From assembly GCA_964482235.1 (NCBI GenBank), contig CAYZWU010000024.1:1-64000 (forward strand): 64,000 nt of DNA, given 5' to 3'. The DNA comes from CAYZWU01 sp964482235. Lineage in GTDB: Bacteria; Planctomycetota; B15-G4; CAYZWU01. The notes beneath the pieces were generated by a model. The model saw only the letters and a list, made by a program, of their open reading frames with translations, ran no database searches and was not told where the DNA came from. Both the position numbers and the translations under genes were made by a program. The stretch's first letter is position 1. Every line of letters starts with the position of its first letter. Of the stretch, positions 53,708 through 64,000 are shown piece by piece.

Positions 53708-55450
53708 TTAATTTCCCAGGCAGAACCGCCGGACAGAGCCGCCCACCCAGACGCCACCTGCTCGATCGAAGCCCACGGCCGCCACGGCTCCCCTGGTGCG
53801 GCGGGCCTGATTCGGCGGAAGCTGCTCGATCACGAGCCCCATCTTGCGGACATTGTCGAGAAGGTCGGAGGGGAAAGCCCCCTCGGCAACGGCGATGGCC
53901 ACGCTTGGCGAGTTCTTCTCTGTGCCAAACGTCGGCACGAAGGAAGGAGCGTCGATCGCGGCCTGGGCATCCTTGCCGTGGCCCAGGATGTTGACGAGGC
54001 ACTTGACGCTTTCCTCGTAGATCCCGGAGCCGATCGCGCTCAGGCCGAGGACGGGCTTGCCGTCCTTCAGCACGATAAGCGGGACCGTTGGATTCTCGAG
54101 CCGCTCACCCGGAGTGGTGTAGGCGAGAGCCTGCTGCTGGAAGGTGGCGGAGTCGGGAATCGAGATGCCGTCGATGTAGATGCCGCTCTCACCGAAGGCT
54201 CGCGTGTTGGATGAGTGGAGAAGGGCGACCATGTTGCCGCGCTTGTCCACAACTACAACGGCATCGGAATGATGGGGATCTTCGCTGCGCTGCAGACCTT
54301 CGCTCTTTTTCAGAGCCTGTCCCTTAATCCTCTCCCAGGCAGCCAGGGCGGTCTCCTTCCGCGCCCAGTCTTCACGCCTGATATCCATGCCGTCGAGACC
54401 CGTGCCGAAGGTGACCGCCTCGATGATCCGGCAGAACCGGAAGAACGATTCCGGAGACTCGGCGTAGTGGCCGCCTTCGACAAGGTCGGAGATCTCCAGC
54501 AGGTTCACCATGCCGGCCATCAGGGGTCCCCCGGGATAGAGATAGAGGTCGTGGCCGCGAAAGGCGACCTGCAGGGGCTCGCGCCAGACCGCCTTGTAGT
54601 TCGCCATGTCCTCATCGGTGATCTTCCCGCCGTCGCGGCGGACTGCTGCGACGAACTTCTTTGCCCAGCCGCCGCGATAGATGTAGTCCGGCCCCTCGGC
54701 GGCCACCTTCCTGAACGTGCGAGCCAGGGCCGGCTGCCTGAAATTCTCGCCCGCGGCATGGGCCGAGCCGTCCTCCTTGAAGAAGACAGCCTTCGTCTCC
54801 GGCAGGCGCGAGAGCAGCCCGCGGTTCGTTTCGGTGAGCCGCGACAGCACGGGGCTGATGGGAAATCCCTTCTCGGCGAAGTAGATGGCCGGCACGAAGA
54901 TCTCCTCGAAGGGCAGCTTCCCGAACCGCTCGTGGGCGGCGGCCACACCGGCCATGAAGCCCGGCACCAGCACGGTGCGCCCCTTCGGGATCGGCTTCGA
55001 GCCAAGCGACGGATCGACGAAGGAGTAGCTGGGGATCGTGAGCGGATCGGTCTCCCCCTTCACCGTGTTGTATCCCGCATCGAGGGTGAAGACCTCGCCG
55101 CTCGAGGCATCGTAATAGACGAGGGTCACGATCCCGGCGAAGCTGACCGTGCATCCGCCGGCCAGCGTCGTGTGGGTCAGCGCGATGGTGAGGGCGGCGT
55201 CCATGGCGCTCCCGCCCTGCTTCAGCGCCTCGAGCCCGGCCCTCAGGGCGATGGGGCTGCTGGTGCCCGTCACCATGGCATGCTGCGCCCTGTCGATCGA
55301 CGTGAGCTTCCTGTCCTTTTTCAGGTAATTAGCCAGATCCCCGTCGCTCCAGCAGGGCGGCGAGAGATCTACCTGGGCCGGACAGACCGGCAGGGAGACA
55401 AGTAAAACGATAACGATCCCGGGGATCAGCAGCAGAACTTTGTGACTCAT
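53708..55450 (-). CDS. Gamma-glutamyltransferase-family protein, Ser at the nucleophile position
   Basis: 580 residues with signal segment (VLLLIPGIVIVLLVSLPVCP). The ATG follows GGAGG and overlaps the upstream gene by 4 bp (ATGA). Family motifs: MVTGTSSPIALRAGLEALKQ, GGSAMDAALTIALTHTTL and PGGPLMAGM. The autoprocessing site, usually TTH, here reads HHSDAVVVVDKRGNMVALLH, placing S395 where the catalytic Thr should be. Ser can serve in related N-terminal nucleophile enzymes, but activity is not proven. It probably hydrolyses or transfers gamma-glutamyl groups outside the cytoplasm. Confidence 0.88.
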   Translation of the reverse strand: MSHKVLLLIPGIVIVLLVSLPVCPAQVDLSPPCWSDGDLANYLKKDRKLTSIDRAQHAMVTGTSSPIALRAGLEALKQGGSAMDAALTIALTHTTLAGGCTVSFAGIVTLVYYDASSGEVFTLDAGYNTVKGETDPLTIPSYSFVDPSLGSKPIPKGRTVLVPGFMAGVAAAHERFGKLPFEEIFVPAIYFAEKGFPISPVLSRLTETNRGLLSRLPETKAVFFKEDGSAHAAGENFRQPALARTFRKVAAEGPDYIYRGGWAKKFVAAVRRDGGKITDEDMANYKAVWREPLQVAFRGHDLYLYPGGPLMAGMVNLLEISDLVEGGHYAESPESFFRFCRIIEAVTFGTGLDGMDIRREDWARKETALAAWERIKGQALKKSEGLQRSEDPHHSDAVVVVDKRGNMVALLHSSNTRAFGESGIYIDGISIPDSATFQQQALAYTTPGERLENPTVPLIVLKDGKPVLGLSAIGSGIYEESVKCLVNILGHGKDAQAAIDAPSFVPTFGTEKNSPSVAIAVAEGAFPSDLLDNVRKMGLVIEQLPPNQARRTRGAVAAVGFDRAGGVWVGGSVRRFCLGN

Positions 55451-56976
55451 TGCAGATGCACCTCCAGAAGTTCCAGGTTCGTCAGCTCGAGACCGACGAT
55501 GGCCTGCATGGGAATGGAACAGGGTGCCTGCAGCTGGGAAGGGATGATACGGGGCAGAACCACTACGCCTCCGGGCGAGGGCACAGCCCACAGGGAGAAC
55601 GGGCCCTGAACGGGAGGCCGGAGGAACCAGTCGCCCCAGGGAGAGACGAAGGGTTCGCGCAAGACACCGGACCCGATGAAGAGCGCGACGGGCAAAGTCC
55701 CCGGCTTGCCGACGATCTTGATCTCCACAGACTGGCCGGGCACGGCACGGCCCCAGTGATAGAGGCGGGTGGAAAACTCGTCCGCCCCGATGTCCATGGA
55801 GCCGTTCACGATGCGCGGATCGCCTTCGATGTCCTCGTCCGCCGATACGGGCGGAGCGTTCGTTCCGGCATCCCGGCAGGGTGAGTTGCAGAAGAGGTGG
55901 AAATCGTCGCTCGCCGCGTCCACGAAGAGCGGATCGGCGTCGATCATCCCCATCCCCCAGTTCAGGGTGGAGTACCAGTCGTAGTGGATGGCGGCCTGTC
56001 CGCCTTCGAGGCAGCTGTAGTTGATATCGAGATGGGCTGAATCGAGGCAGATCTCATTCCCGTAGGCCGCCGTGTCGGCGCGGAAGATCGTGTTCGTCAC
56101 CTCCACCCAGGCGTCGTAGGAGTAGAGGGCGCCTCCTTCCATCTCCGCAGAGTTCCCGTGAAACGTGTTGTTCGCCGTCAACACATAGCTGTAGAAGAGG
56201 CAGGCCAGTCCGCCGCCATAGCGCGCCTCGTTGCGTATCAAGATGTTGTTGACCAGTTCGGGATACGAATCCTCGATGTAGATCCCGCCGCCCGAGGAGG
56301 TGGCGCTGTTCTCAATGATCACGTTGTCCTTGATCATGGAGCTGCAGTAGGTGTAGCAGTAGATCCCGCCGCCACTGCTCGACGAGTTGCCGACGATCCG
56401 GTTGCCCTCGATCAGCGGCGACGACTCGATGCAGGAGATGCCGCCGCCCTCCATGTAGCTCCCCTCGTTTCCGAGGATGACGTTCCCCCTGATCTCCGGA
56501 CTGGATCCCCAATCGCACTTGATCCCACCGCTCCCCTTGTTGCGGGCGATGAAATTGCCCTCGATCAGCGGATGCGAGTGGGAACAGGAGATCCCGGCGT
56601 CGGAGTTGTTCCTGATGATGTTGTTCCGGATGACGGGATCCGAGCCGTAGCAGTAGACTCCCCAGCCGTTCTCCAGGGTGAAGCCATCCAGAACGGCGAC
56701 CTCGCTGCTGCTGGAGAAATCCACCACGAATCCGGCCTCGTTTCCGTCGACCACCGTGACGGCCGGGCCGTCCGAGCTTTTCACCGTGATCCCCTTTTTC
56801 CTGAAGTCGAGATTCTCCACGTAGGTATCCGGGGCCACGACGATCGTGTCGCCCGTCACGGCGTCGTCGATCGCCTCCTGGATCGTGGGGTAATCGGCCG
56901 GGACGTTAATGGTCTCCGACAAGCCGGAAACCGGGGCTATCAAGAAAACGACAACAAGAAAAGCAGCGATACGCAT
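55447..56976 (-). CDS. Exported right-handed beta-helix protein coupled to gamma-glutamyltransferase
   Basis: 509 residues. The ATG at 56976 follows a GGGGGT stretch; two in-frame upstream starts are alternatives. Signal peptide MRIAAFLVVVFLIAPVSGL. INVPADYPTIQEAIDDAVTG is the usual N-cap. Rungs repeat PLIEGNxIxxN and SGGGIYC patterns. GSMDIGADEF closes the helix. The last ~100 residues (AVPGQSVEIKIVGKPGTLPV on) form the shared beta-sandwich domain. It shares four bases with the GGT gene, so translation is coupled, though no functional link is known. Divergent from the acetyl-CoA synthetase. Confidence 0.85.
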   Translation of the reverse strand: MRIAAFLVVVFLIAPVSGLSETINVPADYPTIQEAIDDAVTGDTIVVAPDTYVENLDFRKKGITVKSSDGPAVTVVDGNEAGFVVDFSSSSEVAVLDGFTLENGWGVYCYGSDPVIRNNIIRNNSDAGISCSHSHPLIEGNFIARNKGSGGIKCDWGSSPEIRGNVILGNEGSYMEGGGISCIESSPLIEGNRIVGNSSSSGGGIYCYTYCSSMIKDNVIIENSATSSGGGIYIEDSYPELVNNILIRNEARYGGGLACLFYSYVLTANNTFHGNSAEMEGGALYSYDAWVEVTNTIFRADTAAYGNEICLDSAHLDINYSCLEGGQAAIHYDWYSTLNWGMGMIDADPLFVDAASDDFHLFCNSPCRDAGTNAPPVSADEDIEGDPRIVNGSMDIGADEFSTRLYHWGRAVPGQSVEIKIVGKPGTLPVALFIGSGVLREPFVSPWGDWFLRPPVQGPFSLWAVPSPGGVVVLPRIIPSQLQAPCSIPMQAIVGLELTNLELLEVHLQ

Positions 56977-57114
56977 GGCGACCCCCGTAATCATAGGAAA
57001 CAATTTTATCGTCTGCGGCTGATATGTATACTCCTTATCATAGTTTGGCTTTCCGGTTCGGGAATCGGATTTCCGTGATCATTATCAAAAAGAAGAGAGT
57101 AAGGACGCACTCCC

Positions 57115-59040
<1,926 letters not shown>

Positions 59041-59070
<30 letters not shown>

Positions 59071-59133
59071 CGCGGCGAGAAAGGAAAGGTCCAACCCGCC
59101 GACGCGCTCGAGGCCCGCTGCGAGCAGGAGCAG
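59041..59133 (+). repeat. Partial duplication of the acsA 3' end
   Basis: 59041-59070 (GCGCTCAAGGCCCGCTACGA, then the last codons and stop) recurs at 59104-59133 with 26 of 30 identical bases. The offset is 63 bp, so the copy is in the same frame but beyond the stop. Confidence 0.6.
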
Positions 59134-59152
59134 TACGGGGAAATGGGAAGGC

Positions 59153-60352
59153 TCAAACGAATCCCTTGAGCGATCCGGCAAAGCTCGGGTTTTTCAGCCT
59201 CTTCAGGGCGCGGAGGAGGATCTGCCGTATTCTCTCCCTGGAGACGTTCATCATCACGCCGAGCTCGTCGAGGGTCCTGAATTCCGCACCCCTGATGCCG
59301 AAGCGGTGCTCCACGATCTTCCGTTCCTGATCGGTGAGATTGTCGATCGCTTTGAGGAGCTTCTTCTTCATGTCCTCGGTCTCGCAGTCGAGTGTCGGCA
59401 CCGAAGGCTCGTCGAGAAGAACATCGGAGCAGTCGGCCAGGTCGAGGGAGAGGTGCTTCCGCTCCGTTTCGACCAGGTGCCTTGCCACGACGGATGGCAG
59501 CTCGAAAACCTCGGAGACGCTCTCGGCCGACATCGACTCGCCCCCGACGGCGAGCTTGCCCTCCCTCTTGAAGCGGCGCATCTTCTGCTGGATGTAGTTG
59601 GGGATCCGGACGATCCCCTTGGTGCTCGAGATGTACCGCTCGACGCCCTGGCGGATCCAGAAGGCAGCGTACGTCCTGAACCGGACGTCCTTTCGCCAGT
59701 CGTACATCTCGACGGCGCGGATGAGCGCCGTGTTCCCTTCCTGGATCAGGTCGATCATCGGCGGGCCGTAGGTCTTGTACGGGGCGACGAGGTCGAGGAC
59801 GATGTGGATGTTCCGTTCGACGAAGATGGCACGGAACGTTTTGTAGCACTGGCAGCACGCCTTCATCACCTTCATCCTGCCGCGGGGGCACTCGTCCGTC
59901 TCGTGGCAGACCGGTGCGATGTCCACCGAGTCGGTCTTGCCGACGCAGGGAAGATCCTGGAAGTTGGGAGAGACCGAGTCGCGGGAGAATCCGGAGTTTC
60001 GCATGCACCTGAGCAGCCGATGCTTGAAGAACTCCAGCCTCTTGGAGTAGAGGTATTCCTCCTCGCGGCTCATTCGCGGCCAGCGGTACGTCTCCTTCAC
60101 GTACTGCAGGTAGGGGTCCCGGCCTGACGAGTATCTGGGCGCTCCATGGAAAGGGCGCCTCATCGTCTTCTCGCTGACGAGACCGTCGAGGGGAATCTCG
60201 ATCTTCACGCCGTCGCCGAGGCGCTTGTCGATCTTCTTCAGAGTCTTGTCGTAGGTGGAGTCCGATTCCAGGATCGCGTCGAGCTTTTCCAGTGAGAGAA
60301 ATCCCTCTTCCGATGCCTGGTCGATTATCTTGTTGAGAGTCGCGGAGTTCAT
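59153..60352 (-). CDS. Group 2/RpoD-like sigma-70 factor with Cys-rich insert
   Basis: 399 residues. The ATG at 60352 has GGGAG 10 bases upstream. Regions 2.1-2.4: NIHIVLDLVAPYKTYGPPMI, DLIQEGNTALIRAVEMYDW and FRTYAAFWIRQGVERYI. Region 3: GIVRIPNYIQQKMRRF. Region 4: LTDQERKIVEHRFGI and NVSRERIRQILLRALKRL. The start of the protein has sigma 1.1/1.2-like helices. Between regions 1.2 and 2 lies an insert (~130-172) with C136, C149-H150, C155, C166-C167 and C169, a possible zinc or redox-sensing site that I do not know from other group 2 sigma factors. It ends 80 bp from the convergent acsA gene. Confidence 0.9.
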   Translation of the reverse strand: MNSATLNKIIDQASEEGFLSLEKLDAILESDSTYDKTLKKIDKRLGDGVKIEIPLDGLVSEKTMRRPFHGAPRYSSGRDPYLQYVKETYRWPRMSREEEYLYSKRLEFFKHRLLRCMRNSGFSRDSVSPNFQDLPCVGKTDSVDIAPVCHETDECPRGRMKVMKACCQCYKTFRAIFVERNIHIVLDLVAPYKTYGPPMIDLIQEGNTALIRAVEMYDWRKDVRFRTYAAFWIRQGVERYISSTKGIVRIPNYIQQKMRRFKREGKLAVGGESMSAESVSEVFELPSVVARHLVETERKHLSLDLADCSDVLLDEPSVPTLDCETEDMKKKLLKAIDNLTDQERKIVEHRFGIRGAEFRTLDELGVMMNVSRERIRQILLRALKRLKNPSFAGSLKGFV

Positions 60353-60581
60353 GGCTCGATGCTCCCTGCTTTCAATCAATCGACACCCGCTTCAGAGCCG
60401 GAGCATGACGTTTTTCCCGATACCACGTCCCCGCTCTTTCTGGGTGGCAGCCTCATTTCCAAAGCTCCCGTATTCTTTCAGATGCGACGGCATGGAAACA
60501 AGCGGCGGAAGGTCTGTTTTTAGTATCAGGGGTTCGGCTGATCGCCTTGTGGGTGAAATGTCCTACAGGCGTGCGGGGAGG

Positions 60582-61268
60582 CTATTTCAGGTCGCAGTTC
60601 TGGACCCAGTGGATGGCGTGGCGGCGAAGCTCCGTGGCGCTCGAGAGGTCGAGCTTCTCCTTGATCCTCGATCGGTAGGTCTCGATCGTCTTGACGCTGA
60701 GGTGGAGCTTCTCGGCGATCTCGCTCGGCCCCAGGCCTTCTCCCGTGAGGATGAAGACGCGTAGCTCGCGGTCCGTGAGGAGGTCCATGGGCGTGGCGGG
60801 CTCGGCAGACTGGCCGCCCACGAGGCGGTGCATGATCCGCGAGGTCATCTTGTCGCTCAGGTAGACGTCGCCATCGAGCACCCGGCGAATGGCAGTCAGC
60901 ACCTCCTCGAGGGGGCCGCCCTTCATGATGTACCCCTTGGCGCCGATCCGCAGGGCCCGCTCGGCATAGAACAGTTCCTCGTGCATCGAAAGAACGAGAA
61001 CGGAGAGGCCGGGCTGCTTGCCGCTCATGTCCCTGATGAGGTCCAGTCCGTTCATGTCCTTGAGGGAGAGGTCGACGATGGCGAGATCGGGCTTCAGCTC
61101 GTCGATGGCTGCCGCGGCCTCGATGCCGCTGCCCGCTTCGCCGCAGACCTCCATGTTCTCCTGTTCGCCGAGCAGCTGGATCAATCCCTGGCGGATGAGA
61201 GGATGGTCGTCGACCACGAAGATCCGCGTCTTCCTTTCCGGTGTCTTTCGCTTTCTTGACGCTGCCAT
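60582..61268 (-). CDS. NarL/LuxR-type response regulator
   Basis: 228 residues. Receiver: acidic pair in FVVDDHPLIRQG (D20, D21), phosphoacceptor D66 in AIVDLSL, and Lys in GAKGYIMKGG. C-terminal LuxR HTH: LTDRELRVFILTGEGLGPSE and LHLSVKTIETYRSRIKEKL. It receives phosphate from the neighbouring kinase and binds DNA. ATG after GGAG. It lies 15 bp after the kinase gene. The 229 bp to the downstream sigma gene hold no gene but probably the sigma promoter. Confidence 0.93.
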   Translation of the reverse strand: MAASRKRKTPERKTRIFVVDDHPLIRQGLIQLLGEQENMEVCGEAGSGIEAAAAIDELKPDLAIVDLSLKDMNGLDLIRDMSGKQPGLSVLVLSMHEELFYAERALRIGAKGYIMKGGPLEEVLTAIRRVLDGDVYLSDKMTSRIMHRLVGGQSAEPATPMDLLTDRELRVFILTGEGLGPSEIAEKLHLSVKTIETYRSRIKEKLDLSSATELRRHAIHWVQNCDLK

Positions 61269-61283
61269 GCTCTTCTCCGGCCT

Positions 61284-62987
61284 TTAAGTTGAATCGCCTG
61301 ATGGAGGCTCGTGGTCCCGCGGAGACTTGTCGCTCGATGCGGGGGCCAGCAGGGTGATGCACGTTCCCCGGCCGGGAGTGCTTTCCATCTTCATCGTGCC
61401 GCCCAGGAGGTCGAGCCGTTCCTTGATGCCGTAGAGGCCGAAGACGCTGGTGCGGCTGCCGGGTGCATCGTGGTCCGCCGGATCGAAGCCACGGCCCTTG
61501 TCGATCACCGTGATCCGGACGCGGTTTTGCCCGTCCGGGGAGAGGGAGACATCGGCCCGGCTGGTTCCGGCATGCTTCACCACGTTGAAGAGAAGCTCCC
61601 TCACCGCCTGGAAGAGGAAGACGCGGATGTCCTCGGCCTCGGGATCCGCGCCGGCCCGGACTCTCAGGTCGACGGTCAGGCCGTGCTTCTCCTGCATCCA
61701 GAGACAGAGCCAGTCGAGCACCTGCGGCAGGCTGCCCTCGAAGAGGATCGGCGGGCTGAGCTCCACGGTGAGCGAGCGCGACGCCTCGATCGATTCGTCG
61801 ATCATCCCGTCGATCTGGCGGATCGTGCCCTGGAGGCTCTCGTCGCTCTGGTACCGCTGCTTCACCATGCCCAGGTGAAAGCGGGCTCCCACGAGGAGCT
61901 GCTGGAGGTGGTCGTGTAGGACCCGGGCCAGCCTCTTCCTCTCGCGCTGCTCCGACTGGGTGAGCTCCGAGGCGAGCTTGCGGAGCTGCCTCGCCTTGCG
62001 CTCGGCCGAGGCGGTGCGCTCGGCCACCTTCTGCTCGAGGTTCTCGTTGAGGGTTTTCAGCGCTTCCTCGATCCGCCTGTTCTCGATGAAAGTCTCCAGC
62101 CTGCCGGAGACCGCCTTGAGCAGCGACTCCTCCTCCTCGAGGAAGGGGCTTCCCTCGGTGTTGTCCCTCTCTTGCAGGTAGAAGACAACCAGCGTGCCGG
62201 CCTGTTCGGTGCCGCGAGAGCCTGCCTGCTTGATGTCGGCATGACCTCCCAGCTCGGTTCCGGCATAACCTGCCTGCTCACTGCCGCTATGAATGGGTGC
62301 CGACAGCCGCCATTTCGTTTCCTCGAAGTTCTCCGTCCGGAACTCCTGATCGCCGAGGATGATCCGCACGCATGTCATCGCGGGATCCTGCCACGTCGAG
62401 TGGACAAGGTCGAGCGTTCCCCTGATCAGGTCGTTCAGCGAGACGCCCGGCTTGGCGGCCAGGTCGGAGATGCCGTAGAGGCAGTTGAGCTCCCTCACCT
62501 TGCGGCGAAGGTCGCTCGTCCGTTCCTGCAGGCTGGCCTCGGTTCTTTTCAGGACAGTCACGTCGGGGCAGAACTCGATGATGCGGACCACTTCGCCCGC
62601 CTCGTCGAGGATCGGCGTGGCCGTCACCTCGTGGAGGATCTCGTTTCCCTCGGCATCGAAGTGTGTGTGCGTCACCGTGACGGGCGCCCTGGTTTCGAGG
62701 ACCTTCTTCAAGGGGCACGGCACATCGACATCGTCGCAGGGGACGTCGATGTGGTGGGAGAGCTGATGGCAGCGCATGCCGGCGTCAACGGGATCGATCC
62801 CGCCCGCCATCTTTCGTGCGACCCTGTTGGTCATGACGACCCGGTGGTCGAGGTCGAGGATCATCACGACCAGCGGAAGCGCGTCGATGAACGGCTGCAG
62901 GTTGTCGCCGAGATCCCTGATCGCCTCGAGGCTCAGCCCGGCCGGGAGGGAGCCGTTGCCGGAAAGGGCACTGTCACCTGTTTTCAA
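61284..62987 (-). CDS. NarX/DegS-type sensor histidine kinase with Cys-containing PAS and GAF domains
   Basis: 567 residues, no signal or membrane segment, so cytoplasmic. The TTG at 62987 follows GAGGTG, a believable start; no nearby ATG fits. PAS domain (~30-150) has RCHQLSHHIDVPCDDVDVPC (C73, C84, C90 or C91), typical of PAS domains with a Cys cluster that may hold metal or heme. A GAF-like domain (~165-305) contains a repeated Gly/Ala/Gln/Glu insert at ~235-265. The HisKA_3 motif RLARVLHDHLQQ has H358. HATPase N box ELLFNVVKHAG and DKGRGFDPADH. It phosphorylates the LuxR regulator. The signal is unknown, possibly redox. Confidence 0.9.
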   Translation of the reverse strand: MKTGDSALSGNGSLPAGLSLEAIRDLGDNLQPFIDALPLVVMILDLDHRVVMTNRVARKMAGGIDPVDAGMRCHQLSHHIDVPCDDVDVPCPLKKVLETRAPVTVTHTHFDAEGNEILHEVTATPILDEAGEVVRIIEFCPDVTVLKRTEASLQERTSDLRRKVRELNCLYGISDLAAKPGVSLNDLIRGTLDLVHSTWQDPAMTCVRIILGDQEFRTENFEETKWRLSAPIHSGSEQAGYAGTELGGHADIKQAGSRGTEQAGTLVVFYLQERDNTEGSPFLEEEESLLKAVSGRLETFIENRRIEEALKTLNENLEQKVAERTASAERKARQLRKLASELTQSEQRERKRLARVLHDHLQQLLVGARFHLGMVKQRYQSDESLQGTIRQIDGMIDESIEASRSLTVELSPPILFEGSLPQVLDWLCLWMQEKHGLTVDLRVRAGADPEAEDIRVFLFQAVRELLFNVVKHAGTSRADVSLSPDGQNRVRITVIDKGRGFDPADHDAPGSRTSVFGLYGIKERLDLLGGTMKMESTPGRGTCITLLAPASSDKSPRDHEPPSGDST

Positions 62988-63293
62988 TGGTTCACCTCGA
63001 CTGCGGTCTCGCCTTCCCGGACTGTCGTTTGACTGTTAACAGCTTCTCATTTAGTCGTTTAGCCCAGGAACGGCAGTATACAACAGGAAATGGATTTTGC
63101 TAGGCTCCAGGTTGGAACTTCAGACAGTGGACAGACTTTTCCGAATCAAGGATAACGGACCGACGATAATATCATTCGGTCTCGAAGTACTTTATCAGCG
63201 GGATGTAACAAATAGTGCACGGCGGCCGGCCGGCAGCATTTTCCATCGATGCCGGCCGGAACGGATTCTGGCTGCTTTCCCGAGGAGAGAGAG
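62988..63293. other. 306-bp divergent intergenic region
   Basis: This lies between the histidine kinase (minus) and the DUF4139 gene (plus). I see no gene. TATACT on the minus strand (63080-63075) and GATAAT on the plus strand (63165-63170) are -10-like, but neither has a good -35. GAGGAG just upstream of 63294 is the ribosome binding site of the next gene. Confidence 0.5.
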
Positions 63294-64000
63294 ATGCTTC
63301 CTATCGAGCGAGTAGTGCTTTTCAAGCACGGAGTGGGTTATTTCCAGAGAACGGGGACCGTGGAGGGGGACGAGGTCATCGAGCTCGGCTTCAAGGCCGA
63401 CCAGATGAACGATGTCCTCAAGAGTCTCACGACGCTCGATTTCAGCGGCGGCACCTTCACGGCGCTGAGCTACGACAGCGAGGAGCCGCTGGAGTGCCGC
63501 CTCGCCGAGCTCAACATGAACATCCCGGAGAAGGGGGCGATCTCCGCCTTCCTCGACCGGGTGAAGGGCGCCCGGGTTTCCGTGCCCCTCGGCCAGAAGA
63601 CCGTCGAGGGGACGGTGATGGGCATCGAGGAGGTGCAGCAGATCCATGACGGGCTGAAGGTGATCGAGCCCCATCTCGCCGTGCTGGCCGAGGACGGGGA
63701 TCTCGTCCGCATTCCCCTGCTGGAGGCGGAGACCGTCCGCTTTCTCGATGTCAGCATCCGCCGCGACCTGGAGACCCTGCTGGGCATTCTCTTCTCGAGC
63801 CTGCGCAAGGATCTCAAGCGGCTGACGATCCAGACCTGTGGCGAGGGCGAGAGGGAGGTCTCGCTGAGCTACGTGGTGGAGGCGCCGGTCTGGAAGACGT
63901 CGTACCGGATCATGCTGGCCGGCGGGGAGGGCGAGAAGCCGCTGCTCCAGGGCTGGGCTCTCGTGGACAACACGACGGAGGACGACTGGAAGGGCGTCAG
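63294..64000 (+). CDS. DUF4139-type protein, 3' truncated by the window end
   Basis: 235 codons are visible, frame open at the end. ATG after GAGGAG with 7-base spacing. The N-terminus has IERVVLFKHGVGYFQRTG and later NDVLKSLTTLDFSGG. The later VWKTSYRIMLAGG and ALVDNTTEDDWKGV match the start of a DUF4139 domain (mucoidy-inhibitor-like family). No signal peptide is seen. The function of the family is not established. Confidence 0.8.
   Translation, partial: MLPIERVVLFKHGVGYFQRTGTVEGDEVIELGFKADQMNDVLKSLTTLDFSGGTFTALSYDSEEPLECRLAELNMNIPEKGAISAFLDRVKGARVSVPLGQKTVEGTVMGIEEVQQIHDGLKVIEPHLAVLAEDGDLVRIPLLEAETVRFLDVSIRRDLETLLGILFSSLRKDLKRLTIQTCGEGEREVSLSYVVEAPVWKTSYRIMLAGGEGEKPLLQGWALVDNTTEDDWKGV

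Overview
This is a GC-rich, densely coded bacterial chromosome segment. It has no rRNA, tRNA, phage, transposase or CRISPR signal that I can see. It is rich in exported proteins with signal peptides: beta-helix, beta-propeller, FG-GAP and alpha/alpha-toroid folds, plus TIGR03790. It also has an ECF sigma factor overlapping a Ser/Thr kinase with a TPR-like sensor, several carbohydrate-active enzymes, a Ni-superoxide dismutase and a three-part RND metal pump (so two membranes). This mix suggests an uncultivated Gram-negative lineage in or near the Planctomycetes/FCB/Eisenbacteria-like groups. That placement is inferred from protein families, not from a marker gene.

Layout. 1-6.1 kb: a truncated phosphoesterase/sialidase-repeat fusion, an exported protein of unknown role and a large LanC-like protein. 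6.2-10.2 kb: the ECF sigma factor and the overlapping membrane kinase. 10.2-14.2 kb (minus): GH20 hexosaminidase and beta-helix protein, an operon. 14.4-18.6 kb (plus): thioredoxin/TPR/toroid protein and a sulfatase-fold enzyme. 18.7-26.7 kb (minus): YVTN propeller, ExbD-like/toroid protein, a rhamnosidase-like gene remnant, GH31 alpha-xylosidase and a URO-D-type protein. 27.1-37.7 kb: two paralogous ATPase/nuclease-like proteins bracket a proline iminopeptidase, a CPBP protease, a transglutaminase, an FG-GAP gene with an in-frame stop and a TIGR03790 protein. 38-43 kb: Ni-SOD with a signal peptide, an esterase, a D-amino-acid aminotransferase, a small SmpA-like protein and a POT-family transporter. 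43.1-51.1 kb (minus): a five-gene heavy-metal RND efflux operon. 51.2-57 kb (minus): a propeller protein, a Fic protein, a gamma-glutamyltransferase and a beta-helix protein. 57.1-64 kb: acetyl-CoA synthetase, a Cys-rich group 2-like sigma factor, a two-component histidine kinase/LuxR regulator pair and the start of a DUF4139 protein.

How the genes work together. Much of the window supports secretion, degradation of glycans and peptides at the cell surface (GH20, GH31, gamma-glutamyltransferase, iminopeptidase, POT transporter, acetyl-CoA synthetase) and sensing (ECF/kinase, two-component system, Cys-rich sigma factor). The most unusual items are: the LanC-like protein with a CCG-type zinc site and a C-terminal cysteine-protease-like region; the two ATPase/PD-(D/E)XK paralogues, one with a cluster of palindromic operators; a perfect 33-bp inverted repeat; the exported Ni-SOD; the Cys-rich sigma factor; and a C-terminal or N-terminal beta-domain shared by four exported proteins. 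I saw no complete, clearly new multi-gene system. These are leads, not proof.
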